This document shows positions 9,967 to 18,238 of a stretch of DNA of 64,000 nt, piece after piece (positions within the stretch are counted from its first letter, which is position 1; every line of letters starts with the position of its first letter). The notes beneath the pieces were generated by a model. It worked only from the letters and a program-made list of their open reading frames with translations. It was not told the origin of the DNA and did not search any database. This DNA comes from Rhizobium rosettiformans W3 (GTDB taxonomy: Bacteria > Pseudomonadota > Alphaproteobacteria > Rhizobiales > Rhizobiaceae), in assembly GCF_004912135.1 (NCBI RefSeq), contig NZ_STGU01000006.1, positions 62,001 to 126,000 of the forward strand. Direction: 5' to 3'. The position numbers were made by a program, and so were the translations under genes.

Positions 9967-9988
9967 TATCTACGTATTTTCGTAGATA
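9967..9988. promoter_or_regulatory. 8-bp inverted repeat, candidate repressor operator before sqr
   Basis: TATCTACG-TATTTT-CGTAGATA is a perfect palindrome with 8-bp arms and a 6-base AT spacer, 30 bases upstream of the sqr start. Its size and AT-rich centre fit an ArsR-type (BigR/SqrR-like) or similar dimeric repressor; such persulfide sensors often control sulfide oxidation genes. No regulator gene lies next to it. Confidence 0.55.
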
Positions 9989-9991
9989 ATG

Positions 9992-10010
9992 CCTCCCAGA
10001 TGATGGGAGG
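9992..10010 (+). promoter_or_regulatory. Hairpin hiding the sqr ribosome-binding site
   Basis: CCTCCCA (9992-9998) pairs perfectly with TGGGAGG (10004-10010) across a 5-base GATGA loop. The right arm contains the Shine-Dalgarno GGGAGG of the sqr start at 10018, so in the folded mRNA the ribosome site is fully paired. Confidence 0.55.
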
Positions 10011-10017
10011 AACCGTT

Positions 10018-11304
10018 ATGAAACGCATTGCAGTCCTGGGTGCCGGCCTCGGCGGCACGATCATGGCCTATGAATTGAGAGATCGCCTCGGCCGCGACGT
10101 CGAGATCCATCTCCTGAGCAAGGGAGCGACCTACTCTTTCGTGCCGTCCAACCCCTGGGTGGCCGTCGGCTGGCGGGGACGCGAAGAGATCGAGGTCGAT
10201 CTGAGACCCGCCTGCGCCAAACGAAACGTCACCCTGCACAGCCAAGGCGCCACACGCGTGCATCCGGGTGAAAACCGGGTCGAGATGACCGATGGCAGTT
10301 CCCTCGACTACGACTACCTCGTCATCGCCACGGGGCCCGATCTCGCCTTCGACGAAATCGAAGGTTTCGGCCCGCATCACCACACCCAGTCCGTTTGCCA
10401 CATAGATCATGCGCTCGCGGCAAAGGAAGCCTTCGACAGGCTCGTCGCCAAACCTGGTCCCGTGGTGATCGGTGCCGTCCAGGGCGCCTCCTGCTTCGGG
10501 CCGGCCTATGAATTCGCCTTCATCCTCGACAAGGCTCTCCGAGATGCGAGGATCCGCGACCGCGTCCCGATGACCTTCGTCACGTCTGAACCCTATATCG
10601 GCCATCTGGGGCTAGACGGTGTCGGCGACACCAAGGGCCTGCTCGAAAGTGCGCTCCGCTCCAAACATATCAAATGGGTGACGAATGCCCGCGTGAACCG
10701 CTTCGAAGCAGACAAGGTCGTCGCCGAAGAGATCAACGAGGACGGCAGCGTCAAGACAACCCACGAGATCCCCTCCGCCTACACGATGATGCTGCCCGCC
10801 TTTCGCGGCGTCGAGGCCATCAAGGGGATCGATGGCCTGACCAACCCGCGAGGCTTCGTGATCGTCGACAAGCACCAGCAGAACCCGACATTCCCCAATA
10901 TCTTCTCCGTCGGTGTCTGCGTTGCGATCCCGCCGATGGGCAAGACGCCGGTCCCGGTCGGCGTTCCCAAGACAGGCTTCATGATTGAATCCATGGTGAC
11001 CGCCACCGCCCACAACATCGCCAATTTGATCGCCGGTAAAGAAGCCAATGCCCAGGGCACCTGGAATGCGGTCTGCCTCGCCGACTTCGGCGATGGCGGG
11101 ATTGCCTTCGTGGCCCAGCCGCAGCTGCCGCCACGCAATGTCAATTGGTCGTCTCAGGGCAAATGGGTCCACGCCGCCAAGATCGGCTTCGAAAAATACT
11201 TTCTCTACAAGGTCAAACTCGGCAAGTCCGAGCCCTTTTACGAGAAGCTCGCGCTGCAGGCGCTCGGCATCGACAAGCTGAAGGCGGTCAACTTCGACAG
11301 CTGA
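10018..11304 (+). CDS. sqr: Sulfide:quinone oxidoreductase (FAD)
   Basis: A 428-residue flavoprotein with an N-terminal FAD Rossmann motif GAGLGG (residues 8-13) and an ATGPD turn near residue 104. Three cysteines, C127 (SVCHIDH), C159 (GASCFGPAYEF) and C353 (NAVCLADFGD), match the three redox cysteines of Acidithiobacillus SQR (128/160/356), which supports real sulfide oxidation rather than a type II NADH dehydrogenase. It would oxidise sulfide to polysulfide or persulfide and reduce membrane ubiquinone. No persulfide dioxygenase is adjacent. The start at 10018 is set by GGGAGG; an in-frame ATG at 10000 lies in the hairpin loop. Confidence 0.85.
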   Translation: MKRIAVLGAGLGGTIMAYELRDRLGRDVEIHLLSKGATYSFVPSNPWVAVGWRGREEIEVDLRPACAKRNVTLHSQGATRVHPGENRVEMTDGSSLDYDYLVIATGPDLAFDEIEGFGPHHHTQSVCHIDHALAAKEAFDRLVAKPGPVVIGAVQGASCFGPAYEFAFILDKALRDARIRDRVPMTFVTSEPYIGHLGLDGVGDTKGLLESALRSKHIKWVTNARVNRFEADKVVAEEINEDGSVKTTHEIPSAYTMMLPAFRGVEAIKGIDGLTNPRGFVIVDKHQQNPTFPNIFSVGVCVAIPPMGKTPVPVGVPKTGFMIESMVTATAHNIANLIAGKEANAQGTWNAVCLADFGDGGIAFVAQPQLPPRNVNWSSQGKWVHAAKIGFEKYFLYKVKLGKSEPFYEKLALQALGIDKLKAVNFDS

Positions 11305-11425
11305 AGAACGGCGGCGCTTCTTCAAAATTTCGTCAAGAAGCGCCGTCTTGCCTCGCTTCGCCTTGCCGCCGACGCATCCGCTCCCATTTTTGAGCGCGGA
11401 CAACGTGATGGAGCGAGGAAAGCCG

Positions 11426-12568
11426 ATGCCGAACCTGTCGATCAAGACTGCATGGGTCACCACGCCCCTCCTCGCGCTATCGCTCGCCTGGCCGGTCTCA
11501 GCACAACAGACGGACGAACACCGCGCTGGTGACGTCACGCTGAATGTCACCACCATCGCCGAGGGTCTCGAACACCCCTGGTCGGTCGAGGTCCTGCCCG
11601 ATGGCGGCTATATCGTCACCGAGCGCCCCGGGCGCATGCGCATCATCCGCGAAGGCGTGGTCGGACGTCCCCTGGGCGGCCTGCCCCGGATTGCAGCCGT
11701 CGGCCAGGGCGGTCTGCTCGACATCGCGCTCGCACCCGATTTCGCCGAGACGCGCCGGCTCTATTTCACCGCAGCAGTGCCCGGCCAGGGCGGACAAGGG
11801 ACCGCTGTCTTCTCCGCACGCCTCAGCCAGAACGAACGACGCCTGGAAGACGTCAAGCGGATCTTTCTCATGAACAAGCTGACGCCGGCCGGTCAACATT
11901 TCGGTTCGCGCATCGCGATCGCCGCCGACGGCAGCCTCTTCTTCGGCATCGGCGACCGGGGTGATGGCGACCGGGCGCAGGACCCGGCTGATCACGCGGG
12001 CAAGATCATGCGCATCAATACAGACGGCACGCCGTCAGCGAAGAACCCTCCAGGCCAGCCATTGCCGGAGGTCTGGTCGAGCGGTCACCGCAATCCGCAG
12101 GGCATCGCGATCGACCCTGCCGACAACCGGCTTTTCACGGTTGAACACGGTGCCCGCGGCGGTGACGAGATCAACGCGCCCGAAGCCGGCGCCAATTACG
12201 GTTGGCCGGTCATTTCCTATGGCAAGCACTATTCCGGCGCCGAGATCGGCATCGGCCAGACCGCCGATGGCTATGAACAACCTCTCCACTACTGGGATCC
12301 ATCGATCGCACCGGGAGCCCTTGCCATCTACCGCGGCGCCATGTTCCCCGAATGGGATGGTGATTTCTTCGTCGCGGCCCTGAAGTATCAACTCGTCGCG
12401 CGTATCGAGCGCGGCGAAGACGGGACCATCGGTACCGAGGAGCGAATGCTGCAGGGTGAGTATGGCCGCATCCGCGACGTGAAGGTCGCGCCTGACGGAT
12501 CGATCCTGCTCGTGACCGATGAGGAAGACGGGCAGTTGCTGCGCATCACGCGAGGCGGCGAGAGCTGA
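11426..12568 (+). CDS. Secreted PQQ-dependent sugar dehydrogenase, copy 2
   Basis: A 380-residue exported beta-propeller enzyme with a signal peptide ending in PVSAQQ near residue 28. The same segments are seen as in the 6053-7279 paralogue: GLEHPWSVEVLPDGGYIVT, GGLLDIALAPDF, EVWSSGHRNPQG, VEHGARGGDEIN and ANYGWPVISYG. It lacks the long linker of copy 1. ATG 11426 is preferred to 11408 because GAGGAA precedes it at good spacing. It follows sqr by 121 bases and may be a separate unit. Confidence 0.82.
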   Translation: MPNLSIKTAWVTTPLLALSLAWPVSAQQTDEHRAGDVTLNVTTIAEGLEHPWSVEVLPDGGYIVTERPGRMRIIREGVVGRPLGGLPRIAAVGQGGLLDIALAPDFAETRRLYFTAAVPGQGGQGTAVFSARLSQNERRLEDVKRIFLMNKLTPAGQHFGSRIAIAADGSLFFGIGDRGDGDRAQDPADHAGKIMRINTDGTPSAKNPPGQPLPEVWSSGHRNPQGIAIDPADNRLFTVEHGARGGDEINAPEAGANYGWPVISYGKHYSGAEIGIGQTADGYEQPLHYWDPSIAPGALAIYRGAMFPEWDGDFFVAALKYQLVARIERGEDGTIGTEERMLQGEYGRIRDVKVAPDGSILLVTDEEDGQLLRITRGGES

Positions 12569-13108
12569 AGCACCGAACCGACGCCTGCAGTTGACGCGGA
12601 CCCTGCGCTTTTTGAGGGGTAAAGACTGAGGCCACGTGCCTATCGGGCAGATAATCGCGCGGCCCAACACGAAAAATTTTCATCCGCAATTTTCCGTGTA
12701 GACAGCGGCAATTGACCCAATCTCCATCGCAAGCGATGCAAATTTTCGCCAAAATGGCGCCAAGAGACCTTGCGCCGGGTGCGAATCAGCCTGCGCGCAC
12801 TGAAAACAAAGGACTCTCGCCTCCGAGAGTGTTAAAACTTTCGCTTGCCAATTTCCGACAAACCAAGCACTCTTCCGGTGTTCGGGCAATTTTGCGAGCA
12901 TGGGAAGACCTATAAAGTAGTGCGCGCCGGGGACGCTATAACAACCCCGGGCAGTCAGACTTGAGGGGATGGTAACATCGTCTGGAGTTAGTCTGCGGTA
13001 ACAGGGCCCCTTTCCTCCAATATCGACAAATGCCTGTCGCTCACCCGCTTGCGGGTACATTGCAATGCTGCCCCGCCGAATACGGGCAGAGAGAAAAGGA
13101 CCTGACGC
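12569..13108. other. 540-base intergenic region before cspA
   Basis: No convincing gene is present; short open frames on both strands have no ribosome site or family resemblance. It holds a perfect hairpin ACTCTCG-CCTC-CGAGAGT (12813-12830), a TATAAA box at 12911-12916 without a clear -35, and the structured cspA leader. The length and hairpins suggest a long 5' untranslated region or an unannotated small RNA. Confidence 0.5.
13043..13089 (+). promoter_or_regulatory. Two hairpins in the cspA leader
   Basis: ACCCG-CTTG-CGGGT (13043-13056) is followed by CTGCCC...GGGCAG (13068-13073 and 13084-13089), ending 19 bases before the cspA ATG. Cold-shock mRNAs commonly have structured leaders that change fold with temperature; this is inferred here by analogy. 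Confidence 0.45.
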
Positions 13109-13324
13109 ATGGCCGAGACTGGCACTGTAAAATTCTTCAATACCGACAAGGGCTTTGGCTTCATCAAGCCCGACAATGGCGGCGCGGACATCTTCGTCCA
13201 CATCTCCGCCGTTCAGGCATCGGGCCTGTCGGGTCTGACCGAAAACCAGAAGGTCAGCTTCGACACCGAACCCGATCGCCGTGGCAAGGGCCCTAAGGCC
13301 GTAAACCTGCAGATCTCCGGCTGA
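13109..13324 (+). CDS. cspA: Cold-shock protein CspA family
   Basis: A 71-residue single cold-shock domain with both RNA-binding motifs: GFGFIKP (RNP1-like) at residues 16-22 and DIFVHISAVQ (RNP2-like) at 28-37. It binds single-stranded RNA/DNA as an RNA chaperone. AAAAGGA gives the ribosome site. A strong terminator follows 27 bases downstream, so it is monocistronic. Whether it is cold-induced cannot be read directly, but the long structured leader is consistent with that. Confidence 0.95.
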   Translation: MAETGTVKFFNTDKGFGFIKPDNGGADIFVHISAVQASGLSGLTENQKVSFDTEPDRRGKGPKAVNLQISG

Positions 13325-13351
13325 TATCAATCGGATTTCTACGAATTGCGG

Positions 13352-13375
13352 CCCGGCATTCATGCCGGGTTTTTT
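13352..13375 (+). terminator. Rho-independent terminator of cspA
   Basis: CCCGGCAT (13352-13359) pairs with ATGCCGGG (13362-13369), immediately followed by TTTTTT. Confidence 0.9.
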
Positions 13376-13479
13376 CGTTCAGCCTGCGTTCAGGCACGGC
13401 CTTATAGATTGCCATCATCGCCGGTGGCCCGAACCGCCAGCACCGGCTCCTGAATTCGGCAAGGTCGAGGAACGACGTC

Positions 13480-13938
13480 ATGATGAAATTCGCGCAACAC
13501 GCTCTTCTCGCGGCAGCAGTCACCCTGACGCCGATGGCCGCAGCAACGCAGGCTGAAGCCGGCGACCGCTATTATCGCCATCACCACCGTGGTGACGACG
13601 CCCTGGCGCTCGGCGTGATCGGGCTTGCGACCGGCGTCATCGTCGGTTCCGCACTCGCGAGCCCGCCGCCGCAGCGCCGCGTCTACGTCGATCGGCCGGT
13701 TTCGGTCTATGACGAGCCCGGCTATTACGTGGACGACTACCCGCCGCCGCCCCCGCGCCACACCTATCGTCCGCGCCCGGTCTACCAGCAGCCCCGCCCC
13801 GTGGTTCAGTCCTACGGCATCGAGCCTTGGACCGGCGCCTGGTATGACTACTGCGCTGAGCGCTATCGCAGCTTCAATCCGCGCACCGGCACCTTCGTCG
13901 GTTACGACGGCCGCACCCATTTCTGCACCGCGGGCTGA
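13480..13938 (+). CDS. BA14K-like exported protein
   Basis: A 152-residue exported protein: signal peptide to about residue 27 (ending TQAEAGD), a His-rich patch, a hydrophobic Gly-rich helix (residues 42-60), a Pro/Tyr/Arg-rich middle, and a C-terminal segment DYCAERYRSFNPRTGTFVGYDGRTHFC that carries the BA14K/lectin-like signature. BA14K proteins of Brucella are immunoreactive and bind immunoglobulin; the rhizobial role is unknown, probably cell-envelope related. GAGGAA precedes the ATG. Confidence 0.8.
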   Translation: MMKFAQHALLAAAVTLTPMAAATQAEAGDRYYRHHHRGDDALALGVIGLATGVIVGSALASPPPQRRVYVDRPVSVYDEPGYYVDDYPPPPPRHTYRPRPVYQQPRPVVQSYGIEPWTGAWYDYCAERYRSFNPRTGTFVGYDGRTHFCTAG

Positions 13939-13960
13939 TCGCGACTGTAAGACCGCAACG

Positions 13961-13992
13961 AAAAAAAGCGCCGGTTCCTCGGCGCTTTTTTT
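13961..13992. terminator. Bidirectional terminator
   Basis: A7-GCGCCG-GTTCCT-CGGCGC-T7 is symmetric and lies between the convergent BA14K and metallo-hydrolase genes, so it works for both strands. Confidence 0.88.
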
Positions 13993-13994
13993 GT

Positions 13995-14639
13995 TCAGAG
14001 ACCCTGGATGAAGGGGTTGCTCCGGCGCTCGTCGCCGATCCGGCTGCCGGGCCCGTGGCCGCAGATGAAGCCGACATCATCCCCAAGCGGCAGCACCTTG
14101 TCGCGGATCGAATTCATCAGGGTCTGATGATCGCCGCCCGGCAGGTCGGTGCGTCCGACCGAGCCGGCAAACAGGACGTCGCCGAGGTGGGCGAACTTCT
14201 GGCCGCGATGGAAATAGATGACGTGACCCGGCGCATGGCCCGGGCAGTGATAGACTTCGAAAACGTGGTCACCGAAACTGACCTTGTCGCCGTCTTCCAG
14301 CCACTGGTCGGGCTCGACGCTGCGCAAACCGCTGATGCCGTAGCTCGCGGCCTGTGTCTCGATCCTTTGCAGAAGCGGCAGATCGTCCTTGTGCGGCCCG
14401 ATGATCGTAAGACCCGTCTTTTCCTTGAGCTCGGCCGCGCCACCCGCATGATCGAGATGACCATGGGTCAGCCAGATCGCCTTCAGCGTCAGCTTGTTCT
14501 CCGCAATCACCTGCAGGATGACGTCGACGTCGCCGCCCGGATCGACGATCACGCCTTCGCGCGTCTCGTCATCGAACAGGATCGTGCAATTCTGCTGGAA
14601 CGGGGTAACGGGGATGATGCCCGCTTGTATCTGGCCCAT
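13995..14639 (-). CDS. MBL-fold metallo-hydrolase (glyoxalase II/YcbL-like)
   Basis: A 214-residue metallo-beta-lactamase-fold hydrolase. The binuclear metal motif THGHLDHAGG is at residues 58-67, further ligands are in HCPGHAPGHV and FAGSVGRTDLPGGD, and CGHGPGS is near the C-terminus. The pattern fits YcbL/glyoxalase II-like thioesterases acting on glutathione thioesters or similar, though the substrate is not fixed. It has its own start region and shares a terminator with the BA14K gene. Confidence 0.85.
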   Translation of the reverse strand: MGQIQAGIIPVTPFQQNCTILFDDETREGVIVDPGGDVDVILQVIAENKLTLKAIWLTHGHLDHAGGAAELKEKTGLTIIGPHKDDLPLLQRIETQAASYGISGLRSVEPDQWLEDGDKVSFGDHVFEVYHCPGHAPGHVIYFHRGQKFAHLGDVLFAGSVGRTDLPGGDHQTLMNSIRDKVLPLGDDVGFICGHGPGSRIGDERRSNPFIQGL

Positions 14640-14725
14640 CGGCTGGCTTCCTTCTGTCGTTCACGACCAGCGCCTTACCACGGCGCGGCTGGCAGAGGAA
14701 AGCCGAAGGCCGATGTTGGAAGATG

Positions 14726-14890
14726 TCAGCGGGAGAGACCATAGACCTGCGAGACCGGCGATGCCGGCAGCAGCGAGGCCTGGGCGACGAGAAAGCTCGC
14801 GACCATCACCTTGGCGGTAAACACCAGGATGGCGACAGGGCGCAGGCTGGATGGTTCAGAAATCTGTGCAGCGCTATTGCGGTCCGACAT
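14726..14890 (-). CDS. Possible small membrane protein (54 aa)
   Basis: A short ORF with one hydrophobic segment (about residues 19-42: VAILVFTAKVMVASFLVAQASLL region) after a polar N-terminus. The AAGGAGAGAGGA ribosome site on the minus strand supports the ATG at 14890; an upstream ATG at 14923 is also in frame. No family is recognised. It sits alone between the metallo-hydrolase and the PetP-like gene. Confidence 0.45.
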   Translation of the reverse strand: MSDRNSAAQISEPSSLRPVAILVFTAKVMVASFLVAQASLLPASPVSQVYGLSR

Positions 14891-14916
14891 GGCACGAATC
14901 CTCTCTCCTTCGGCGA

Positions 14917-14966
14917 GCCTCACCGAAGCGGCTTGTCCGGGGCTTGTGTTTGATCATCGGTGAGGT
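14917..14966. repeat. Long-spaced inverted repeat upstream of the small membrane ORF
   Basis: CCTCACCGA (14918-14926) and TCGGTGAGG (14957-14965) are perfect 9-bp arms separated by 30 bases. It is in the 5' region of the 54-residue ORF on the minus strand and 235 bases before the MarR gene on +. It could form a leader hairpin or be a pair of operator half-sites. Confidence 0.4.
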
Positions 14967-15200
14967 AACGACGATCCTGGAAAGAGGTTTCCTCATGACC
15001 GCCTAACCTGTGCGATTTGCGTAAATTTGTTGGAAATTTGCTACACTTGCGCATAGTTTTGCCGGCATGTCCCGCCACTGAGGCGAGGATCAACGGCAGC
15101 CCGCAGAGCGGACCGCCCTTGGGGGAAGCATTGGCCCTCAGAGATGAGTGAAGGAACCGGCGGCGGCAGATGAGACGCTCGCTTGCGCCGGAGGAAAGGA

Positions 15201-15725
15201 ATGACGAGCGTGGCCCGACAGTCTGCGACGAAGACTGCCAAGAAGACCTTGCCGGACCTGCCGGTGGTCGATGACAAGTCGATCGATTTCGAAACCATCG
15301 AAAGCCTCTTCTTCGCCTATCGTGATTTCGTATCCGATCCCGACGCCATCCTCGCCAAGCTCGGCTATGGCCGCGCCCATCATCGGGTCGTGCATTTTGT
15401 CAGCCGACGCCCCGGCATGACGGTCGCCGATCTCCTCTCGATCCTGCAGATCACCAAGCAGAGCCTCGCCCGCGTTTTGAAGGAATTGATCGACAGCGGC
15501 TATATCCGGCAGATGGCCGGCCCCGCCGATCGCCGCCAGCGCCGCCTCTATCCGACACTAGCCGGCCGGGAGTTGTCGCTCGCCCTCTCCGAACCGCAGT
15601 CCCGCCGGATCGCGCATGCCATGGACGGCATGACATCGGACGAGCGCGCAACGGTCCGACGTTTCCTCGAAGGCATGCAGAAGCAGACCGTGACGCAGCC
15701 CCTTGAGACGGATGGAGTGGACTGA
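15201..15725 (+). CDS. petP: MarR-family regulator, PetP homologue
   Basis: A 174-residue winged-helix regulator. The recognition region is ILQITKQSLARVLKELIDSGYI followed by the wing RQRRLYPT (about residues 85-120). Immediate coupling to an OmpR-type response regulator is the petPR arrangement known from Rhodobacter capsulatus, where both genes are required for cytochrome bc1 synthesis. GAGGAAAGGA lies directly before ATG 15201. The bc1 operon itself is in this window at 47.7-50.5 kb. Confidence 0.8.
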   Translation: MTSVARQSATKTAKKTLPDLPVVDDKSIDFETIESLFFAYRDFVSDPDAILAKLGYGRAHHRVVHFVSRRPGMTVADLLSILQITKQSLARVLKELIDSGYIRQMAGPADRRQRRLYPTLAGRELSLALSEPQSRRIAHAMDGMTSDERATVRRFLEGMQKQTVTQPLETDGVD

Positions 15726-15726
15726 C

Positions 15727-16428
15727 GTGTCGAAGAAGATCGAACTCACCGATGACGCCCCGCACCTCCTCGTGGTCGATGACGACACCCGCATCCGCGA
15801 CCTCCTGCACCGCTTCCTGACGGAAAAGGGTTTCCGCGTCACGGTCGCGGCGGACGCTGCCGAAGCGCGCCGCAAGCTGGAGGGCCTGAGCTTCGACCTC
15901 CTCGTCCTCGATGTGATGATGCCGGGTGAATCAGGGCTGTCGCTCACCCAGAGCCTCTCCGACGAGAAGCGTGTGCCGATCATCTTGCTGACGGCACGCT
16001 CGGAAGCCGACAGCCGTATCGCGGGCCTCGAAGCCGGCGCCGATGACTATCTCGCAAAACCCTTCGACCCGCGCGAACTGGTGCTGAGGATCAACAACAT
16101 CCTGAAGCGCAACATGAACCCGGACGCGCCGAAGATCGAGCAGGTCATGTTCGGTCCCTACACCTTCTCCGTCCTGCGCAAGGAGCTGCGAAAGGGCGCC
16201 GAAGTGATCCGCCTCACCGACCGCGAACAGGACATCATGTATCTCTTCGCCACCCGCGCCGGCGATACGATCCCGCGTCATGAACTCGTCGGCAACGACG
16301 CCGAGGTCGGAGAGCGCACCATCGACGTTCAGATCAACCGTTTGCGGCGCAAGATCGAGGACGATCCGGCCAATCCCGTCTGGCTTCAGACCGTGCGCGG
16401 CATCGGCTATCGTCTGAGCATGGACTGA
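15727..16428 (+). CDS. petR: OmpR-family response regulator, PetR homologue
   Basis: A 233-residue response regulator. The receiver domain (about residues 12-125) has the acidic pocket VVDDD, the phospho-acceptor Asp in LLVLDVMMPG, the LTAR switch and the YLAKPF lysine; a winged-helix DNA-binding domain follows (RTIDVQINRLRRKIEDD, TVRGIGYRL). GTG 15727 is one base after the petP stop and has GGAG upstream; an ATG at 15712 overlapping petP is the alternative. The histidine kinase 40 bases downstream is the likely partner. Confidence 0.88.
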   Translation: MSKKIELTDDAPHLLVVDDDTRIRDLLHRFLTEKGFRVTVAADAAEARRKLEGLSFDLLVLDVMMPGESGLSLTQSLSDEKRVPIILLTARSEADSRIAGLEAGADDYLAKPFDPRELVLRINNILKRNMNPDAPKIEQVMFGPYTFSVLRKELRKGAEVIRLTDREQDIMYLFATRAGDTIPRHELVGNDAEVGERTIDVQINRLRRKIEDDPANPVWLQTVRGIGYRLSMD

Positions 16429-16468
16429 AAGCTTCGGCAACGGCGCGGCATGCGTCGAGGAAGATGAC

Positions 16469-17851
16469 ATGACGCTGTTCGATCAGATCCGCCGGGATCA
16501 GGACCGCAGTCCGGCCACCGGGCTGAAGGGGTTGTCGCGCTGGCTGCGCCATCGCCTGCCGACGGGCCTTTACGCGCGCTCGCTGCTCATCATCCTCCTG
16601 CCGATGCTGATCCTCCAGACGGTCGTCGCCTTTGTCTTCATGGAGCGCCACTGGCAGTTGGTCACCGAGCGCCTGTCGGAAGCCGTCACCCGCGACATCG
16701 CCGCTGTCATCGAACTTCTGGAGCGCTATCCGGCCGAGGAAGACTTCGCCAACATCGTCGACATCGCAGCCAACCAGCTGAACCTGATCGTCTCGCTGGA
16801 ACCCGGCACCGAACTTCCGAGACCCCGCCCCCGTCCCTTCTTCTCCATCCTCGACCAGATCCTCTCGGACGAGATCGCCACACGGATCCGGCGCCCATTC
16901 TGGATCGATGCGGTCGGCGAATCCCGTCTCGTCGAGGTCCGGATCGTGGTTGGTGACCAGACCCTCAGGATCTTTGCTCCCCGCAACGCGGCCTACGCCT
17001 CCAACACGCACATCTTCCTGGTCTGGATGGTCTCCACCGCTCTCGTTCTGATCGTTATCTCGATCCTCTTCCTGCGCGGCCAGATCCGACCGATCCTCGC
17101 TCTCGCCAATGCTGCAGAGAGTTTCGGCAAGGGCCAGCGTCCACCGGAAGGCTTTTCCCCGCGCGGTGCCGACGAGGTCCGCCGCGCCGGCCTCGCCTTC
17201 ATTCTGATGCGAGAGCGCATCGAGCGCCAGATCGAGCAGAGGACGGCGATGCTGGCGGGCGTCAGCCACGACCTGCGCACCATCCTGACGCGCTTCCGGC
17301 TCCAGCTCGCCCTTGCCGGTGACGGACCGGAAATCGACAGCCTCAATCAGGACGTCGACGACATGCAGAGCATGCTGGAAGGCTATCTCGACTTCGCCAA
17401 GGGTGAGGTCGAGGAAGATGTCGGCAAGCTCGATCTCGCAGACCTTCTGGAGCGGGTCAAAGTGGATTTCACCCTGCATGACCGCACCCTCAACTGGACG
17501 CTCGACGGGGATCCGCTCGTCTCCGTCCGGCCGAATGCCTTCACGCGCCTGGTGACGAACCTCGCCTCGAATGCGCGACGCTATGCCCATCGGCTCGACG
17601 TCGATGTCCGCCATGGCGCCAAATGGCTGCTGATCACCTTCGATGACGATGGCCCGGGCATCCCGAAGGAATCGCGCGACGACGTCTTCAAGCCCTTCTA
17701 CCGACTGGACGAGGCCCGAAATCTCGACGCATCCGGAACCGGCTTGGGCCTTGCGATTGCCCGCGACATTGCCCGCAGCCACGGCGGAAACGTCACCCTG
17801 GAAGACAGCCCGCTGGGCGGTCTGCGCGCGACCATTCGTGTGCCGGTCTAG
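16469..17851 (+). CDS. Sensor histidine kinase (EnvZ-like)
   Basis: A 460-residue membrane kinase: TM1 about residues 38-58, a periplasmic sensor of about 110 residues, TM2 about 178-198, HAMP to about 250, then the HisKA box SHDLRTILTRFRLQLAL (phospho-His), N box LVTNLASNARRYAH, DDDGPGIP and GTGLGLAIARDIA. It is co-directional with petPR and very probably phosphorylates the PetR homologue. The stimulus is unknown. It converges on csaA through a small hairpin. Confidence 0.9.
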   Translation: MTLFDQIRRDQDRSPATGLKGLSRWLRHRLPTGLYARSLLIILLPMLILQTVVAFVFMERHWQLVTERLSEAVTRDIAAVIELLERYPAEEDFANIVDIAANQLNLIVSLEPGTELPRPRPRPFFSILDQILSDEIATRIRRPFWIDAVGESRLVEVRIVVGDQTLRIFAPRNAAYASNTHIFLVWMVSTALVLIVISILFLRGQIRPILALANAAESFGKGQRPPEGFSPRGADEVRRAGLAFILMRERIERQIEQRTAMLAGVSHDLRTILTRFRLQLALAGDGPEIDSLNQDVDDMQSMLEGYLDFAKGEVEEDVGKLDLADLLERVKVDFTLHDRTLNWTLDGDPLVSVRPNAFTRLVTNLASNARRYAHRLDVDVRHGAKWLLITFDDDGPGIPKESRDDVFKPFYRLDEARNLDASGTGLGLAIARDIARSHGGNVTLEDSPLGGLRATIRVPV

Positions 17852-17870
17852 CGCAAGCCTTGAAAAGAAT

Positions 17871-17890
17871 AAGGGACCCGAAGGCCCCTT
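17871..17890. terminator. Possible terminator between kinase and csaA
   Basis: AAGGG-A-CC (17871-17878) and GG-C-CCCTT (17883-17890) form an interrupted stem with a CGAA loop between the convergent genes. There is no long T-tract. Confidence 0.4.
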
Positions 17891-17893
17891 GGG

Positions 17894-18238
17894 TCACATC
17901 AGCTTCTTGCCGTTCGGCACCGGCTGCTCCACCGCCGCCAGTACGATCGCGCCGTTCTCGTCCTCGAAACCGAGGGTCAGCACCTCGGAGCGAAACGGCC
18001 CGATCTGGCGCGCCGGAAAGTTCACCACGCCCAGGACTTGCCGGCCGACAAGCGTCTCGGGCGTGTAATGAACGGTGATCTGGGCGGAGGATTTCTTGAT
18101 CCCGATCTCGGGCCCGAAGTCGATCTTCAGTTTGAAGGCGGGCTTGCGGGCTTCCGGAAAGGTCTCGACCTCGATAATCGTGCCGACACGGATGTCGACC
18201 TTCTCGAAATCGGCAAAGGTGATTTCCCCGCCGCTCAC
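17894..18238 (-). CDS. csaA: CsaA-type tRNA-binding protein
   Basis: A 114-residue OB-fold tRNA-binding domain protein. [35 protein letters not shown] is the characteristic N-terminal half, followed by SSAQIT and [20 protein letters not shown]. In Bacillus, CsaA has export chaperone-like activity; in most bacteria the role is unclear, with binding to tRNA or structured RNA. The start is GTG, overlapping the proC stop as GTGA, so it is translated together with proC. Confidence 0.9.
   Translation of the reverse strand: MSGGEITFADFEKVDIRVGTIIEVETFPEARKPAFKLKIDFGPEIGIKKSSAQITVHYTPETLVGRQVLGVVNFPARQIGPFRSEVLTLGFEDENGAIVLAAVEQPVPNGKKLM

Noticed and set aside
9967..9988. Inverted repeat considered as a terminator for the gene ending at 9952
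   Set aside because: AT-rich arms and no following T-tract; the operator reading fits better.
12546..12915. Short open frames in the gap before cspA (both strands)
   Set aside because: No ribosome site, odd composition and no family resemblance.
16334..17782. 482-codon open frame on - opposite the histidine kinase
   Set aside because: Shadow of the kinase; no ribosome site and low-complexity acidic translation.
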